DNA of 64,000 nucleotides from Salmonella enterica subsp. enterica serovar Choleraesuis (GTDB lineage Bacteria; Pseudomonadota; Gammaproteobacteria; Enterobacterales; Enterobacteriaceae): positions 4,092,001 to 4,156,000 of the forward strand of contig AP025685.1 of the NCBI GenBank assembly GCA_022846635.1, in the 5' to 3' direction. Below the pieces are notes generated by a model. It was not told the DNA's origin, ran no database searches, and saw nothing but the letters and a program-made list of their open reading frames with translations. Position numbers and translations under genes: made by a program. Each line of letters begins with the position of its first letter. The first letter of the stretch is position 1. Positions 9,309-17,673 of this stretch are shown one piece after another.

Positions 9309-10034
9309 TTAGTGGACAATCTTGTCAGGTTGAGAGACTACTGCACCATAATCATTAACTGTACTAAATTTTAGTGTTCCACTTATTCCACCAACAAGAT
9401 TAGTTCGAGTTTCTCCTTTTGGAGTTGCCATTACCGGTTCAACACTTTTTCCACCAATCGAGATACTCACCAGAGTCACGAAATATGGCGTTGGATTGTT
9501 AATAACCAAAACATTTCCTTCACGTCTAAAAGTGAGGTGCGATGGAGCATCCACAGAAGCCATTTTGAGATGGCGCGGACGAATAAATATTTTGATTTTT
9601 GACAAAATGGCAAGTTGCAAAACGTTGCGCCCCTCAACTTCCTGCTGGTTGCTGGAAGGAATGGCTTTTACATTTAACCAATATAATGACTCACGGTCAT
9701 CAGGTGTATTCTCTGCGGTATACACCATACGTAGAGCATTCTCATTATTGGGATTAATAATAAAGAGTGGTGGTGTAATGATAATATCGCTGGTTTTTTT
9801 TTGGTCTGGAGACTCCACCCATGCCTGAATAAGAAATGACGATTTTTTATCACTATTGTTTACGCTAACAGAACTTTGCTTATCCCCTAGAGGATAAATC
9901 ACCCGGGTAGCCCCCAACGATACACCTCCAGCTGCTGATACGGCAGTGGAAAACCAAAAGCATAAGCCAACGACGATAGTTAAAAGCAGATCAACATATC
10001 CTGCGGAGAACTTTTTTTTCAGATAATTCATCAT
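9309..10034 (-). CDS. Periplasmic fimbrial chaperone (FimC/PapD family)
   Basis: A 241-residue exported chaperone with two Ig-like domains. The mature part begins GVSLGATRVIYPLGDKQSSVSVNN, containing the conserved Arg of the subunit-anchoring cleft. FLIQAWVESPD and the later block beginning YWLNVKAIPS are family signatures, as is NPTPYFVTLVSISIGG in domain 2. The ATG at 10034 has AGGA nine bases upstream and gives a proper signal peptide ending VSAA. The longer reading overlaps the previous pilin gene, so I rejected it. It folds and caps all the subunits encoded in this operon. Confidence 0.93.
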   Translation of the reverse strand: MMNYLKKKFSAGYVDLLLTIVVGLCFWFSTAVSAAGGVSLGATRVIYPLGDKQSSVSVNNSDKKSSFLIQAWVESPDQKKTSDIIITPPLFIINPNNENALRMVYTAENTPDDRESLYWLNVKAIPSSNQQEVEGRNVLQLAILSKIKIFIRPRHLKMASVDAPSHLTFRREGNVLVINNPTPYFVTLVSISIGGKSVEPVMATPKGETRTNLVGGISGTLKFSTVNDYGAVVSQPDKIVH

Positions 10035-10059
10035 CAATTTTATTCCTGCCGAAACTGGC

Positions 10060-10632
10060 TTATGGATAAATAAGGTCAAACCAGATGGTGGTTTTAAGAT
10101 CTCCAGGGATAATGGCATCCGCTGTTTTCTGATAACGCGCTGTAAGGGTGAGCGTATTGTTTTCCCTACCGGTAAGGTTATATGCCGAAACCGGCAATGC
10201 ATTTGGGCGTAACGCATTATTATTACGGTCAAAAATAACCAAACCTATACCGCTCTCTCGAGAATTTTCTTTCTCACTGTTAATAGAGCGCGCCTCAAAA
10301 GCCTCCGGAAAATAACGGTCAGTTACACCACGAAAAGCGACCTTTACCAAATTAGAGACGGTACCGGAACATCCATTAAGCCTGATATCAAATTTCACAG
10401 TTCGATTAGCCAAATCGCCTACATTAAGGAAATCAGAACTGCGGTACTGCCCCATATCAACAAATACACCCTGACCGTTGATATCAGGAATGCAATCTCC
10501 CTCCACCAAACCACCGGTCAGATGCAATAGCCCACCAAAAATAACCACCTGTTGATGCGCCTGGATAGGGGGCGAAAAAAAGGCCAGCATCGGGATGAAA
10601 ATAGAGACCAGTAATTTCCGGGAAATCCACAT
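10060..10632 (-). CDS. Fimbrial subunit (FimI-like position)
   Basis: A 190-residue exported pilin with the signal peptide MWISRKLLVSIFIPMLAFF... ending IQAH. One cysteine pair (EGDCIPD, LNGCSGT) and a C-terminal strand ending FDLIYP are seen. It is the second gene of the operon, between the major subunit and the chaperone, the position held by fimI in type 1 operons. It probably acts as a minor or anchoring subunit. It has several substitutions compared with the major pilin, so the pilus rod is more likely built from the upstream gene product. Confidence 0.82.
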   Translation of the reverse strand: MWISRKLLVSIFIPMLAFFSPPIQAHQQVVIFGGLLHLTGGLVEGDCIPDINGQGVFVDMGQYRSSDFLNVGDLANRTVKFDIRLNGCSGTVSNLVKVAFRGVTDRYFPEAFEARSINSEKENSRESGIGLVIFDRNNNALRPNALPVSAYNLTGRENNTLTLTARYQKTADAIIPGDLKTTIWFDLIYP

Positions 10633-10705
10633 ATTTCATTGCGCCTAAGAGCAAGCCTGGATTGGCCCCGGGATATCACCCGAAGCCGTTATCTCTATTT
10701 AAAAC

Positions 10706-11272
10706 TTACTGATACTGCATAGTGAAGGTAGCATCAGCATTGGCTTCACCTGCTTCTGGCTCATCAGCGACCGAAACATAGCGAGCAGAGAAGTTGAGGG
10801 TATTGGTACCATCAATTAGTTTATGGCCTTTACTGAAAGTCGCGCCATCAAGAATCAGAGGTGTTGAATCCTCATCCAGAATCTGAATGCCAACGCCTGA
10901 TGCGGTCGCTTTGTTTTCTGATGACGCGATATTCAGCAGAGAATTATCGATGCCGCCAGAGGCAATTGTCTGGCCAGAGAAAGCAACTTTAGCCATGCTG
11001 GAGATAGATGAGTCGCAATCATTCAAAACGATTGTGAATGGACGAGTTGCTGATTCAGTACCAATACCTTTCATGGAGGCTGTACGATACTCACCAAGTT
11101 TTACGGTCTGACCATCAGATTCGGTACTCACCGAACATGCCGCATTTACCAGGCGACCAGTAAAGTGAATAACTCCGCCATCCGTAGTTACAGTTGGCGC
11201 CTCTTCAGCCATAGCGTTTCCCGCCAGGAGTAAAGACGTAAATAAAGCAGCAGTAATTTTGGTGGTTTTCAT
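10706..11272 (-). CDS. Major fimbrial subunit (FimA family)
   Basis: A 188-residue type 1-like pilin. The signal peptide is MKTTKITAALFTSLLLAGNAMA. The mature protein begins EEAPTVTTDGGVIHFTGRLVNAAC. The disulfide pair is NAACSVS/LNDCDSS, and the final strand ends ATFTMQYQ. The ATG at 11272 was chosen because the five-codon longer start spoils the signal peptide. It is the first gene of the six-gene operon. Its codon usage is more GC-rich and regular than the downstream fimbrial genes, as often seen for highly expressed major pilins. Confidence 0.9.
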   Translation of the reverse strand: MKTTKITAALFTSLLLAGNAMAEEAPTVTTDGGVIHFTGRLVNAACSVSTESDGQTVKLGEYRTASMKGIGTESATRPFTIVLNDCDSSISSMAKVAFSGQTIASGGIDNSLLNIASSENKATASGVGIQILDEDSTPLILDGATFSKGHKLIDGTNTLNFSARYVSVADEPEAGEANADATFTMQYQ

Positions 11273-11938
11273 AGTAAAAATATCCATTTTATTTAATTAA
11301 TAGAGTGTATTAACAATTAATTACCCGCATTCCTTGTATGAGCGGGAAATTAAACAAGCCGGTATTCTTGAATGAATCAATTGAATACCAACAAGTTCCG
11401 TAAGCCTCAGATGACCAAGGCCAAAAAAATTATTCGAATAGTTAACTAAAAATATATCTCAATGGTTATGACACATAACCACCCTGAAAATTAGACAGTA
11501 GTAAAATATGCATAATAATAGCTCTACAGGCTGAATACCTATCTACATAATGATAGCTATAATTTAGTAGCTCCTTTATCCATGAATTAAATATGAAACT
11601 ATATATAAGTCCTTCCTAAAATCTAATAACCAAATTCATGGGTTAAGAATAGCCAGCTGAAAACATTCTATAGATGGTTCAAAAAACCACACAATAAATT
11701 TATGTCAATTTTTATCAATAAAAAATTACAAATAAAAACAATACCTTATCTATCTTTAATTGAGATAATTAGAAATAAAAGATAAAAGTTCATTAATATC
11801 AAAATAAACATCACATGCCATAAGATCTTTTCCAAATCAATACATACTGCTCTATCTTTTTTCTATAAATGAAATTGAAAAAAGACAGATTTTCAGGTTT
11901 CATATGTATATGGAGAACTAATGTAAAGGATTTATGAC
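11273..11938. promoter_or_regulatory. AT-rich divergent control region between fimbrial operon and CadC-like regulator
   Basis: This 666-bp stretch has no convincing gene. It is strongly AT-rich, as expected of H-NS-silenced fimbrial promoters. Three inverted repeats stand out. One is GGTTATG-ACA-CATAACC at 11464-11480 (7-bp arms, perfect). Another is GGTATTC/GAATACC at 11361-11389. The third is a CCCGC/GCGGG hairpin at about 11325-11345, in the likely leader of the major pilin mRNA. No invertible-switch repeats or recombinase gene were seen. Confidence 0.6.
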
Positions 11939-12754
11939 ATGAGTAAGTTTGTTATCAATAATGCGGTTGTATTTGATCCAGAGATGCATACGTTATATGC
12001 ACTGGCCTCCAAGAAACTAGTAAGCCTGCATGTCACAGCGGCCAATTGCCTGGAGTTATTAATTTTAAGAAGATTTGAAATTGTCTCAAAAGAGGAAGTT
12101 TGTGATCGCGTTTGGCGACAAAATGGACTGGGTTCATCCGGTAGTTCATACTACCAGACGATTCTTCACCTGCGAAAAAGGCTTGAACAATCAGGACTTA
12201 GCGCGAATATCATTCAAACTATCCCACGTAAAGGAATAGCTATCCCCTCGTCAGTTGTTATCTCTGATTTATCTAATGAGATGCAAGAGCCAGTACCTCC
12301 CGAAATCCGTCAGGTGGATGATGACTACGCCACTGAACCCAGAAATAAAATTACGGATATACCGCCACCGCAGACAAAATGCCCTTCCTCGATTCAAGGA
12401 GAAACAAAATTAGTTTATTGGAATCTCATCTTTAGCTGCCTGACTCTTCTAATCATCATGAGCTGTCTGGGTTATGTTTTTTTGGAAAACTCAAAATTAA
12501 GCTGGATAGATTATCAATTAAAACAAACAGATGATTTTTGTTGCTTCTACTTAAGCCGTTCTCTTGGGGGGAGTGTTAACTCTACAAGTAATCCTACATC
12601 ATCCGTCCAGAAGCAATGCCAAACTTACCCGTACCGCTATCTAACTCATCTCAACAATATTAAGCGTGAGCCAATTATCATTTGCGAGGCATTAACAGCT
12701 GAGAGGACAAAAAACACTGGTTGTTTTTCAGCCATTCGCATGAGAAATCATTAA
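11939..12754 (+). CDS. CadC/ToxR-like membrane-bound winged-helix regulator
   Basis: A 271-residue one-component regulator. Residues about 1-105 form an OmpR/PhoB-type winged helix (SKEEVCDRVWR, then SSYYQTILHLRKRLEQ and IIQTIPRKGIAI). A polar linker follows, then one transmembrane helix at about 159-182 (LVYWNLIFSCLTLLIIMSCLGYVF) and a periplasmic tail of about 90 residues with five cysteines. Such proteins transmit a periplasmic signal to DNA binding without a kinase. It is divergent from the fimbrial operon across a 666-bp AT-rich spacer, so it probably controls that operon. The start has AAAGGA upstream. Confidence 0.82.
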   Translation: MSKFVINNAVVFDPEMHTLYALASKKLVSLHVTAANCLELLILRRFEIVSKEEVCDRVWRQNGLGSSGSSYYQTILHLRKRLEQSGLSANIIQTIPRKGIAIPSSVVISDLSNEMQEPVPPEIRQVDDDYATEPRNKITDIPPPQTKCPSSIQGETKLVYWNLIFSCLTLLIIMSCLGYVFLENSKLSWIDYQLKQTDDFCCFYLSRSLGGSVNSTSNPTSSVQKQCQTYPYRYLTHLNNIKREPIIICEALTAERTKNTGCFSAIRMRNH

Positions 12755-13142
12755 ATCTGATGTGTATCATCACATTGTTAATCCACGCTGTATGAGTAAC
12801 CCATCATATTCAAATATCTGCTGTTCTCATCTTATATCAACTGTATACAATGGCTGAAAAATAAAAACCATGTTACTCAACATTATTAGTTGCAGTGAAT
12901 TTCAACAGTTAGAGCGTCAAAATACAGAGGCAAAAGCTCCCACAGCTTATGCTTCCATCTCATAACTATATGACATGACTAACCATATCCACAGCAGCTT
13001 ATAGCCCAATATTGTAGCTCCAACCGGCAGGCATGCGTATGCACTCCAGCCAATATCGTATCTGGAATCTTTTAAGGGATATTTCACATAGTTATTTGCC
13101 AGCCAGTCTGGATTGAAAAACAAAAGACCGGCTGGATAGTGA
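12755..13142. other. Intergenic stretch, no gene seen
   Basis: A 388-bp spacer between the convergent regulator gene and chuY. No ORF with a credible start or family match, no clear terminator and no repeat was found. Confidence 0.5.
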
Positions 13143-13766
13143 TTAAGTTGCTTTTAACCCTGGCTCCACGAGGCTAATTATCTGCCCGCCGAGCGTTGGG
13201 GAATCAGCCAGCGCACAAGCATGTGCGGCGACATCGGCGCGCATCACCATGCCGTGAACCTCCACACCCTGGCTTCGTTCGGCTTTGCCGGTGGCAGCAC
13301 CGTTAAGCAGGCCGCCGGGGCGCAAAATAGCGAAATCCATACCGCTGGTGGCAAGCCAGCTCTCGGCCAGCGACTTTTCACGTACCGCCTGGCCAAATGC
13401 GGCCCTGGCGCGCGGGCTGAGCCACGCCCAGCTATCGCCGCACCCCAGGGAGGTCACCATCACCATCCGCGCAATCCCGGCGGCTCCGGCATTATCGATA
13501 ACGGTTCGGTGGGCCAGATAATCCTGCGCCCCGCCCATAGACGAGATAATGGTCGCCCCGCGCCCGGCTAACTTGCAGGCTTTGGCAACGGCGCTGTCGT
13601 CACAGGCATCTCCGCGAACCACCTGCACACCACGAGCTTCAAGACGCGCCGCGGCCTGGTCATCGCGTACCAGCGCCACAACTTTTCGCCCCTGTTCCAG
13701 CGCCCTCTCCACAATAAGCGCGCCGACGCCCTGACCGCCGCCGCCAAAAATCAGCCACGGCGTCAT
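13143..13766 (-). CDS. chuY: Anaerobilin reductase ChuY (NAD(P)-binding)
   Basis: A 207-residue Rossmann-fold reductase. GGGGQGVGALIVERAL at about residues 8-23 is the dinucleotide-binding glycine motif. SSMGGAQDYLAHR and ILRPGGLLNG resemble atypical short-chain dehydrogenases. Its start overlaps the chuX stop by four bases, and gene order chuW-chuX-chuY is that of pathogenic E. coli. In that system ChuY reduces anaerobilin, the linear tetrapyrrole made by ChuW. The role here is assigned from order and resemblance. Confidence 0.85.
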   Translation of the reverse strand: MTPWLIFGGGGQGVGALIVERALEQGRKVVALVRDDQAAARLEARGVQVVRGDACDDSAVAKACKLAGRGATIISSMGGAQDYLAHRTVIDNAGAAGIARMVMVTSLGCGDSWAWLSPRARAAFGQAVREKSLAESWLATSGMDFAILRPGGLLNGAATGKAERSQGVEVHGMVMRADVAAHACALADSPTLGGQIISLVEPGLKAT

Positions 13767-14260
13767 GCGGCCACCGCCTGCAACTGCTGGCCCAAAGCCC
13801 GAAACGCGCTGACCTGATCGGACAGTAACTGGCGATGGGAATCACGTCCGAGGAAAATCTTAAACATCGCCCCTCCCGCTGCATTTAAAAACAGAATCGA
13901 TGCGGTATCCATGCCCATAAATGGCCGCTCAATCAAAGCAATATGGGTACAGTTAGTCGCGCGAATATGGCCCGACAGCCCCTGTTTACCGCGCAAATTG
14001 AAATATCCATGCCGATGGGTACCCGAAGGCAGCTCGCCGCTAAACTCCAGAATCACATCGGTGGTATGTACCAGAGTAGTCACTTCTCCCCAGCTCCCCA
14101 CCGCATCCCAGACGGTATCGAACTTTTCACCCTCAACCACAATAGCATCTGGCAGATGGCGCACCACCTCCAACAGCGTAGTGCCGTATTCTTCGGCGAT
14201 AGACTCCAGCGTGCCATCCGGCCTGGTTTTTAAAAATTCTGCTAACGCGACATGACTCAT
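13763..14260 (-). CDS. chuX: Haem utilisation carrier protein ChuX/HutX
   Basis: A 165-residue cytosolic haem-binding protein, the same length as E. coli ChuX. Visible family blocks are FLKTRPDGTLESIAEEYGTT at the N-terminus, VLEFSGELPSGTHRHGYFNLRG in the middle, and IALIERPFMGMDTASILFLNAAGGAMFKIFLGRD near the end. It shuttles haem, or the ChuW product, between partners. It lies 12 bp after chuW and overlaps chuY, so all three form one transcript. Confidence 0.9.
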   Translation of the reverse strand: MSHVALAEFLKTRPDGTLESIAEEYGTTLLEVVRHLPDAIVVEGEKFDTVWDAVGSWGEVTTLVHTTDVILEFSGELPSGTHRHGYFNLRGKQGLSGHIRATNCTHIALIERPFMGMDTASILFLNAAGGAMFKIFLGRDSHRQLLSDQVSAFRALGQQLQAVAA

Positions 14261-14272
14261 TCCCGACTCCTT

Positions 14273-15622
14273 TCAGACAGACTCCGCCACCGAGTGTGGC
14301 GCATTAAGTTTTAGAATAAGCTCCTGGAGAGACTGCAAAATATTGCTGGCCCAGAAGCGCCCTTCATTGGTCAGACGCAGACAGGTTGAATCATCCTGGG
14401 TCAACCCGGCCTGATGCCACTGGCGCAGCAACGGGGCCAGCAGATGCGCGTCAGGCGTTAACTCATCGAGCGCCACGCGCGCGGTTTCTACGCCAGCCTG
14501 TAGCTGGTGACGCCATTGATAACCCGCATCCGCAGGGCGAGTCATCATCATCAGCGGCTTTCTGCCCTGCTCCACGGCCCGGTAGTAATTATCCAGGCTA
14601 CGTTCGCCCATCCAGGAGTAACCATTCACCGAACCACCAGCACCTGAACCAAACGCCAGGCAATCTGCCCCCTGCTTAATTAACAGATTGTAGAGATTGC
14701 GCTCTCGGGTGGTGCGCGCCCAATGGCTGTTGCTAATGCAGCGCCAGCCGGCGTTATCCATAAATTCACAGCCCTGTAGGTAGAGATCCCGGCGCTGAGC
14801 AGGAGTGGCAACCGTCATACGTCCATTAGCGACGGCTTTCCCCAGCGGGGTAGTGGGTAACACATTCAACGCGTAAAGATCGACGCCATCCAGCCCAATA
14901 TCTCGGGCGATAGCTAAATCTTCGCCCCATATCCTGGCATCCTGGTCTGGCAGCCCGAATAACAGATCGCAGACCACAGCAGCCTTATCCCGCCGACACA
15001 GGCTCTCCATAAAGCGCCGCGCTTCAGGGCCATCGGAAGTACGTGCCATCTTTTTACGCAGCTGGCTGTTAAACGACTGAATGCCGATTGAAAAACGGTT
15101 AGCGCCAGCCGCGAGACAGGCATCAATGCGCGCATCATCAAAATTAAGCACCCGCCCTTCAATCGTGATTTCACAATCGGGGGCTAGCGGCAGGCAACGA
15201 CGAAGTGTGGTGATAATACGTTCGAGATCGTGTGCCGATAGCGCGGTGGGCGTACCGCCCCCGAAGTAAACGGAATGAACGGGTGACGACTGATGCAACT
15301 CGCTGTCGGCCTCGCGCTCGATTTCACGCAACAACATATCGGTATAGTGCTGGCACGCGTCGCTGACATAGCGATTTTGATAAAAGCCGCAGAAAATGCA
15401 GTGAGTGGCGCAAAAAGGAATATGTAAATAGACCAAGCGTTTACGGGCTGGGGTTGGCTGGCTAATTAGCGCCTGCCATGAAGAATCCAGCTCCTCTCTC
15501 GGCACCGGGGTGGCAGCGCGCCACGGCATGGTGGCATGGCGGTCTTTAAAGGGCTGACCATCCTGGTTTGCAAACCAGGGAGTAAGGTCCAGCCTACTGT
15601 CAGGCTTAGTTGTCACGGGCAC
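14273..15622 (-). CDS. chuW: Anaerobilin synthase ChuW/HutW (radical SAM haem-degrading enzyme)
   Basis: A 449-residue radical SAM enzyme that opens the haem ring under anaerobic conditions and frees iron. The 4Fe-4S/SAM motif CATHCIFC (CxxxCxxC) is visible at about residues 72-79, followed by SVYFGGGTPTAL, a strong HemN/HutW family block. Length fits the family. The start is a GTG at 15622. A second GTG two codons on (15616) has better spacing from AAGGA and may be the true start. Two Fur-like boxes lie upstream, consistent with iron repression. The receptor gene chuA and transporter genes are not adjacent. Confidence 0.9.
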   Translation of the reverse strand: MPVTTKPDSRLDLTPWFANQDGQPFKDRHATMPWRAATPVPREELDSSWQALISQPTPARKRLVYLHIPFCATHCIFCGFYQNRYVSDACQHYTDMLLREIEREADSELHQSSPVHSVYFGGGTPTALSAHDLERIITTLRRCLPLAPDCEITIEGRVLNFDDARIDACLAAGANRFSIGIQSFNSQLRKKMARTSDGPEARRFMESLCRRDKAAVVCDLLFGLPDQDARIWGEDLAIARDIGLDGVDLYALNVLPTTPLGKAVANGRMTVATPAQRRDLYLQGCEFMDNAGWRCISNSHWARTTRERNLYNLLIKQGADCLAFGSGAGGSVNGYSWMGERSLDNYYRAVEQGRKPLMMMTRPADAGYQWRHQLQAGVETARVALDELTPDAHLLAPLLRQWHQAGLTQDDSTCLRLTNEGRFWASNILQSLQELILKLNAPHSVAESV

Positions 15623-15704
15623 AAATCCTTATTCCGACGCCTGCGGACGTGACGAATGTTCCATATCGCCCGAACGAATCTTAGCGTCACGCTAAATAAC
15701 ATTA

Positions 15705-15723
15705 AATGATAATTAATATCATT
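15705..15723 (-). promoter_or_regulatory. Fur box candidate 1 upstream of chuWXY
   Basis: The 19-bp sequence AATGATAATTAATATCATT is a near-perfect 9-1-9 inverted repeat resembling the Fur consensus. It lies about 80 bp before the chuW start. Fur binding is inferred. Confidence 0.7.
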
Positions 15724-15763
15724 CAGCTTTATACAAGAAATGCGCTACCCAAGTCTACACATG

Positions 15764-15782
15764 CAGATGATAATCATTTTCA
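15764..15782 (-). promoter_or_regulatory. Fur box candidate 2 upstream of chuWXY
   Basis: GCAGATGATAATCATTTTC matches the Fur consensus GATAATGATAATCATTATC at 15 of 19 positions, including the central ATGATAATCATT block. It is placed about 40 bp upstream of box 1, so both could be occupied together. It might also affect the LysR gene further upstream. Confidence 0.72.
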
Positions 15783-15892
15783 TTATTGACTTGAGTCAAA
15801 AATATCCACCAACGGCTATCTGAAGAGATAAACCGCCTGGCGCTTCAATATATATAAATAATGGATAATCACATGATAGATATATACTTTTA

Positions 15893-16783
15893 CTAATTAA
15901 CCAGACTGGCGATAAGCGACGCTACATAGCGCAGCCCACGGTCCTGGGCACGTCGGGTATGCCATGCCAGGTGAATGGGGAAACCAGAAATTGGCAATGG
16001 CGGCGGAAATGTTATCAACCCAGAATCATGGGCCAGCGCGCGCGATGGCACCAATGCCAGGTAATCAGTTTGGGCCAGCAGCGTCACCGCCATTTGAAAA
16101 CCCGGCACCACCAGCCCAATCCGCCGGGAATACCCATAACGCTGCAGCTCATCATCCACCTGTGTTTTGCGCACGCCATTGCCGGATACCGCAATATGTG
16201 GATAACGGAGCCAGCTTTCCAGATTAAATCCCCGTGACGCCGGGTGGTCTGCTCGCATCGCAACCATGTAGTGCTCATCGAGCAGCTTTTCACAATGCAA
16301 CGCCTCATCCCTGCTGTCTGGCAGTACCGTAATAGCCAAATCACTGCGCCCGGAAACCAGCATTTCGCGAGTGGGTACGTTTCCACTCCAGGGTTGAACC
16401 ACAATATCTATCCCCGGCGCGGCTCGCTGTAGCTCCTGTAACAGTGCAGGCAAAATGTAGAGCGCCGGATAATCGGCCATGGTTATCCGCAAAGTCTGAT
16501 GAATTTCGCTTACCGGCGCATCAGGTGAATCAATCAGCGCCCCTATCTCTGTTAGCACCGCTTTCAGGGGAACTCGTAGTTGCTGGGCCAGCGGCGTCAG
16601 GCGCATCTCATCTCTGCCCCGTTCCAGCAATGGGTCATTAAATAAATCCCGGGCGCGGGCAAGCGCAGCGGAAGCGGCCGACTGCGACATAGCCAGCCTG
16701 TCGGCGGCGCGAGTCACGTGTGCTTCGTCCAGTAGCGCATCCAGCACGACTAAAAGGTTTAGATCGACGGTGCGTAAATTCAT
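15893..16783 (-). CDS. LysR-family transcriptional regulator
   Basis: A 296-residue LysR protein. The N-terminal block is DLNLLVVLDALLDEAHVTRAADRLAMS followed by QSAASAALARARDLFNDPLL, the NodD/LinR-like subgroup. The C-terminal part is an effector-binding domain. It is divergent from the nitroreductase gene across 108 bp, so that gene is the likely target. The inducer cannot be told from sequence. Confidence 0.9.
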   Translation of the reverse strand: MNLRTVDLNLLVVLDALLDEAHVTRAADRLAMSQSAASAALARARDLFNDPLLERGRDEMRLTPLAQQLRVPLKAVLTEIGALIDSPDAPVSEIHQTLRITMADYPALYILPALLQELQRAAPGIDIVVQPWSGNVPTREMLVSGRSDLAITVLPDSRDEALHCEKLLDEHYMVAMRADHPASRGFNLESWLRYPHIAVSGNGVRKTQVDDELQRYGYSRRIGLVVPGFQMAVTLLAQTDYLALVPSRALAHDSGLITFPPPLPISGFPIHLAWHTRRAQDRGLRYVASLIASLVN

Positions 16784-16891
16784 ATCATCGATAATAGGTT
16801 AGCTTGATTATTAATTGGACTAATTTACCACTGAACGTCATTCTGCGCCTCACACGCTCTTTCAAACTTTTGTATCCAGCTAAGGTGAGAT

Positions 16892-17572
16892 ATGTCAGAT
16901 ACAACACTCTCTTTTGAAGACACAGTTCGCAGCCGATATTCATCCCGCAACTTTCTCAGCACGCCCCTTACCGATGCACAAATTCATGAGGTTTTACTCG
17001 ATGCCCAGTGCGCACCGTCCAACTGCAACACGCAGCCATGGCACGTCCATATTGTTAGCGGTGCCAGCAAAGATGCTCTAAGCGAGGCGATGCTGCGTGA
17101 AGATGAGCAGGGCCGAAATACGCCGGATTTCAGTTTCAGCTATGACGACTTTTACGGTGACTATTTCACCCGCAGCCAGCAGCAGGCAGCCTTGCACTAT
17201 GGCGCGCTGGGAATCGACCGTGAAGACAAAGAAGCCCGCCGGGCGGCGTTTGTACGCAACTACCAGTTCTTCAACGCTCCGCACGCCGCGTTTCTGTTTA
17301 TGCCATCGTTTGGCGATAACGTACGCGTTGCTTCAGATATCGGGATGTATGGGCAAAACTTTTTGCTGTCGCTAACCGCCCGTGGTTATGCCGGCATTCC
17401 ACAAACGTTGCTGGGCTTCCACGCGGATATTGTTCGTAAGACGTTGAATGTCAGCGACCAGTTCCGGCTGTTATTTGGGATCTCTTTTGGTTATCCCGAT
17501 CGTGATGCCCGTGGTCATAACGTGCGTATGCCGCGTATTCCGGTAGAACAAAGCGTGGTGATTCATCGCTAA
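16892..17572 (+). CDS. Nitroreductase family FMN oxidoreductase
   Basis: A 226-residue FMN-dependent nitroreductase fold enzyme. The flavin-binding N-terminus reads VRSRYSSRNFLSTPLTDAQI and APSNCNTQPWHVHIV (Asn and Gln contacts to FMN). DIGMYGQNFLLSLTARGYAGIPQT is the middle block, and LFGISFGYPD is the closing motif. The start has GGTGAG upstream. It is divergently paired with a LysR gene, the usual setting for nitroreductases inducible by quinones or nitroaromatics. Substrate unknown. Confidence 0.9.
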   Translation: MSDTTLSFEDTVRSRYSSRNFLSTPLTDAQIHEVLLDAQCAPSNCNTQPWHVHIVSGASKDALSEAMLREDEQGRNTPDFSFSYDDFYGDYFTRSQQQAALHYGALGIDREDKEARRAAFVRNYQFFNAPHAAFLFMPSFGDNVRVASDIGMYGQNFLLSLTARGYAGIPQTLLGFHADIVRKTLNVSDQFRLLFGISFGYPDRDARGHNVRMPRIPVEQSVVIHR

Positions 17573-17629
17573 TTCGGGTGACGGGCAGGCCGCAGATTCA
17601 GAAAGAATTTTTGCGGCCGGTAAAGCTAA

Positions 17630-17663
17630 AAACCCGCAGGCGATTAAATTCGGCTGCGGGTTT
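17630..17663. terminator. Bidirectional hairpin between nitroreductase and yneE
   Basis: AAACCCGCAG at 17630-17639 pairs with CTGCGGGTTT at 17654-17663. It lies between convergent genes and ends in a short T/A tract on each strand, so it could serve both. Confidence 0.75.
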
Positions 17664-17673
17664 AGGTATGCGA

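Noticed and set aside
11273..11938. An invertible fim-type promoter switch
   Set aside because: No long flanking inverted repeats and no FimB/FimE-like recombinase gene nearby.
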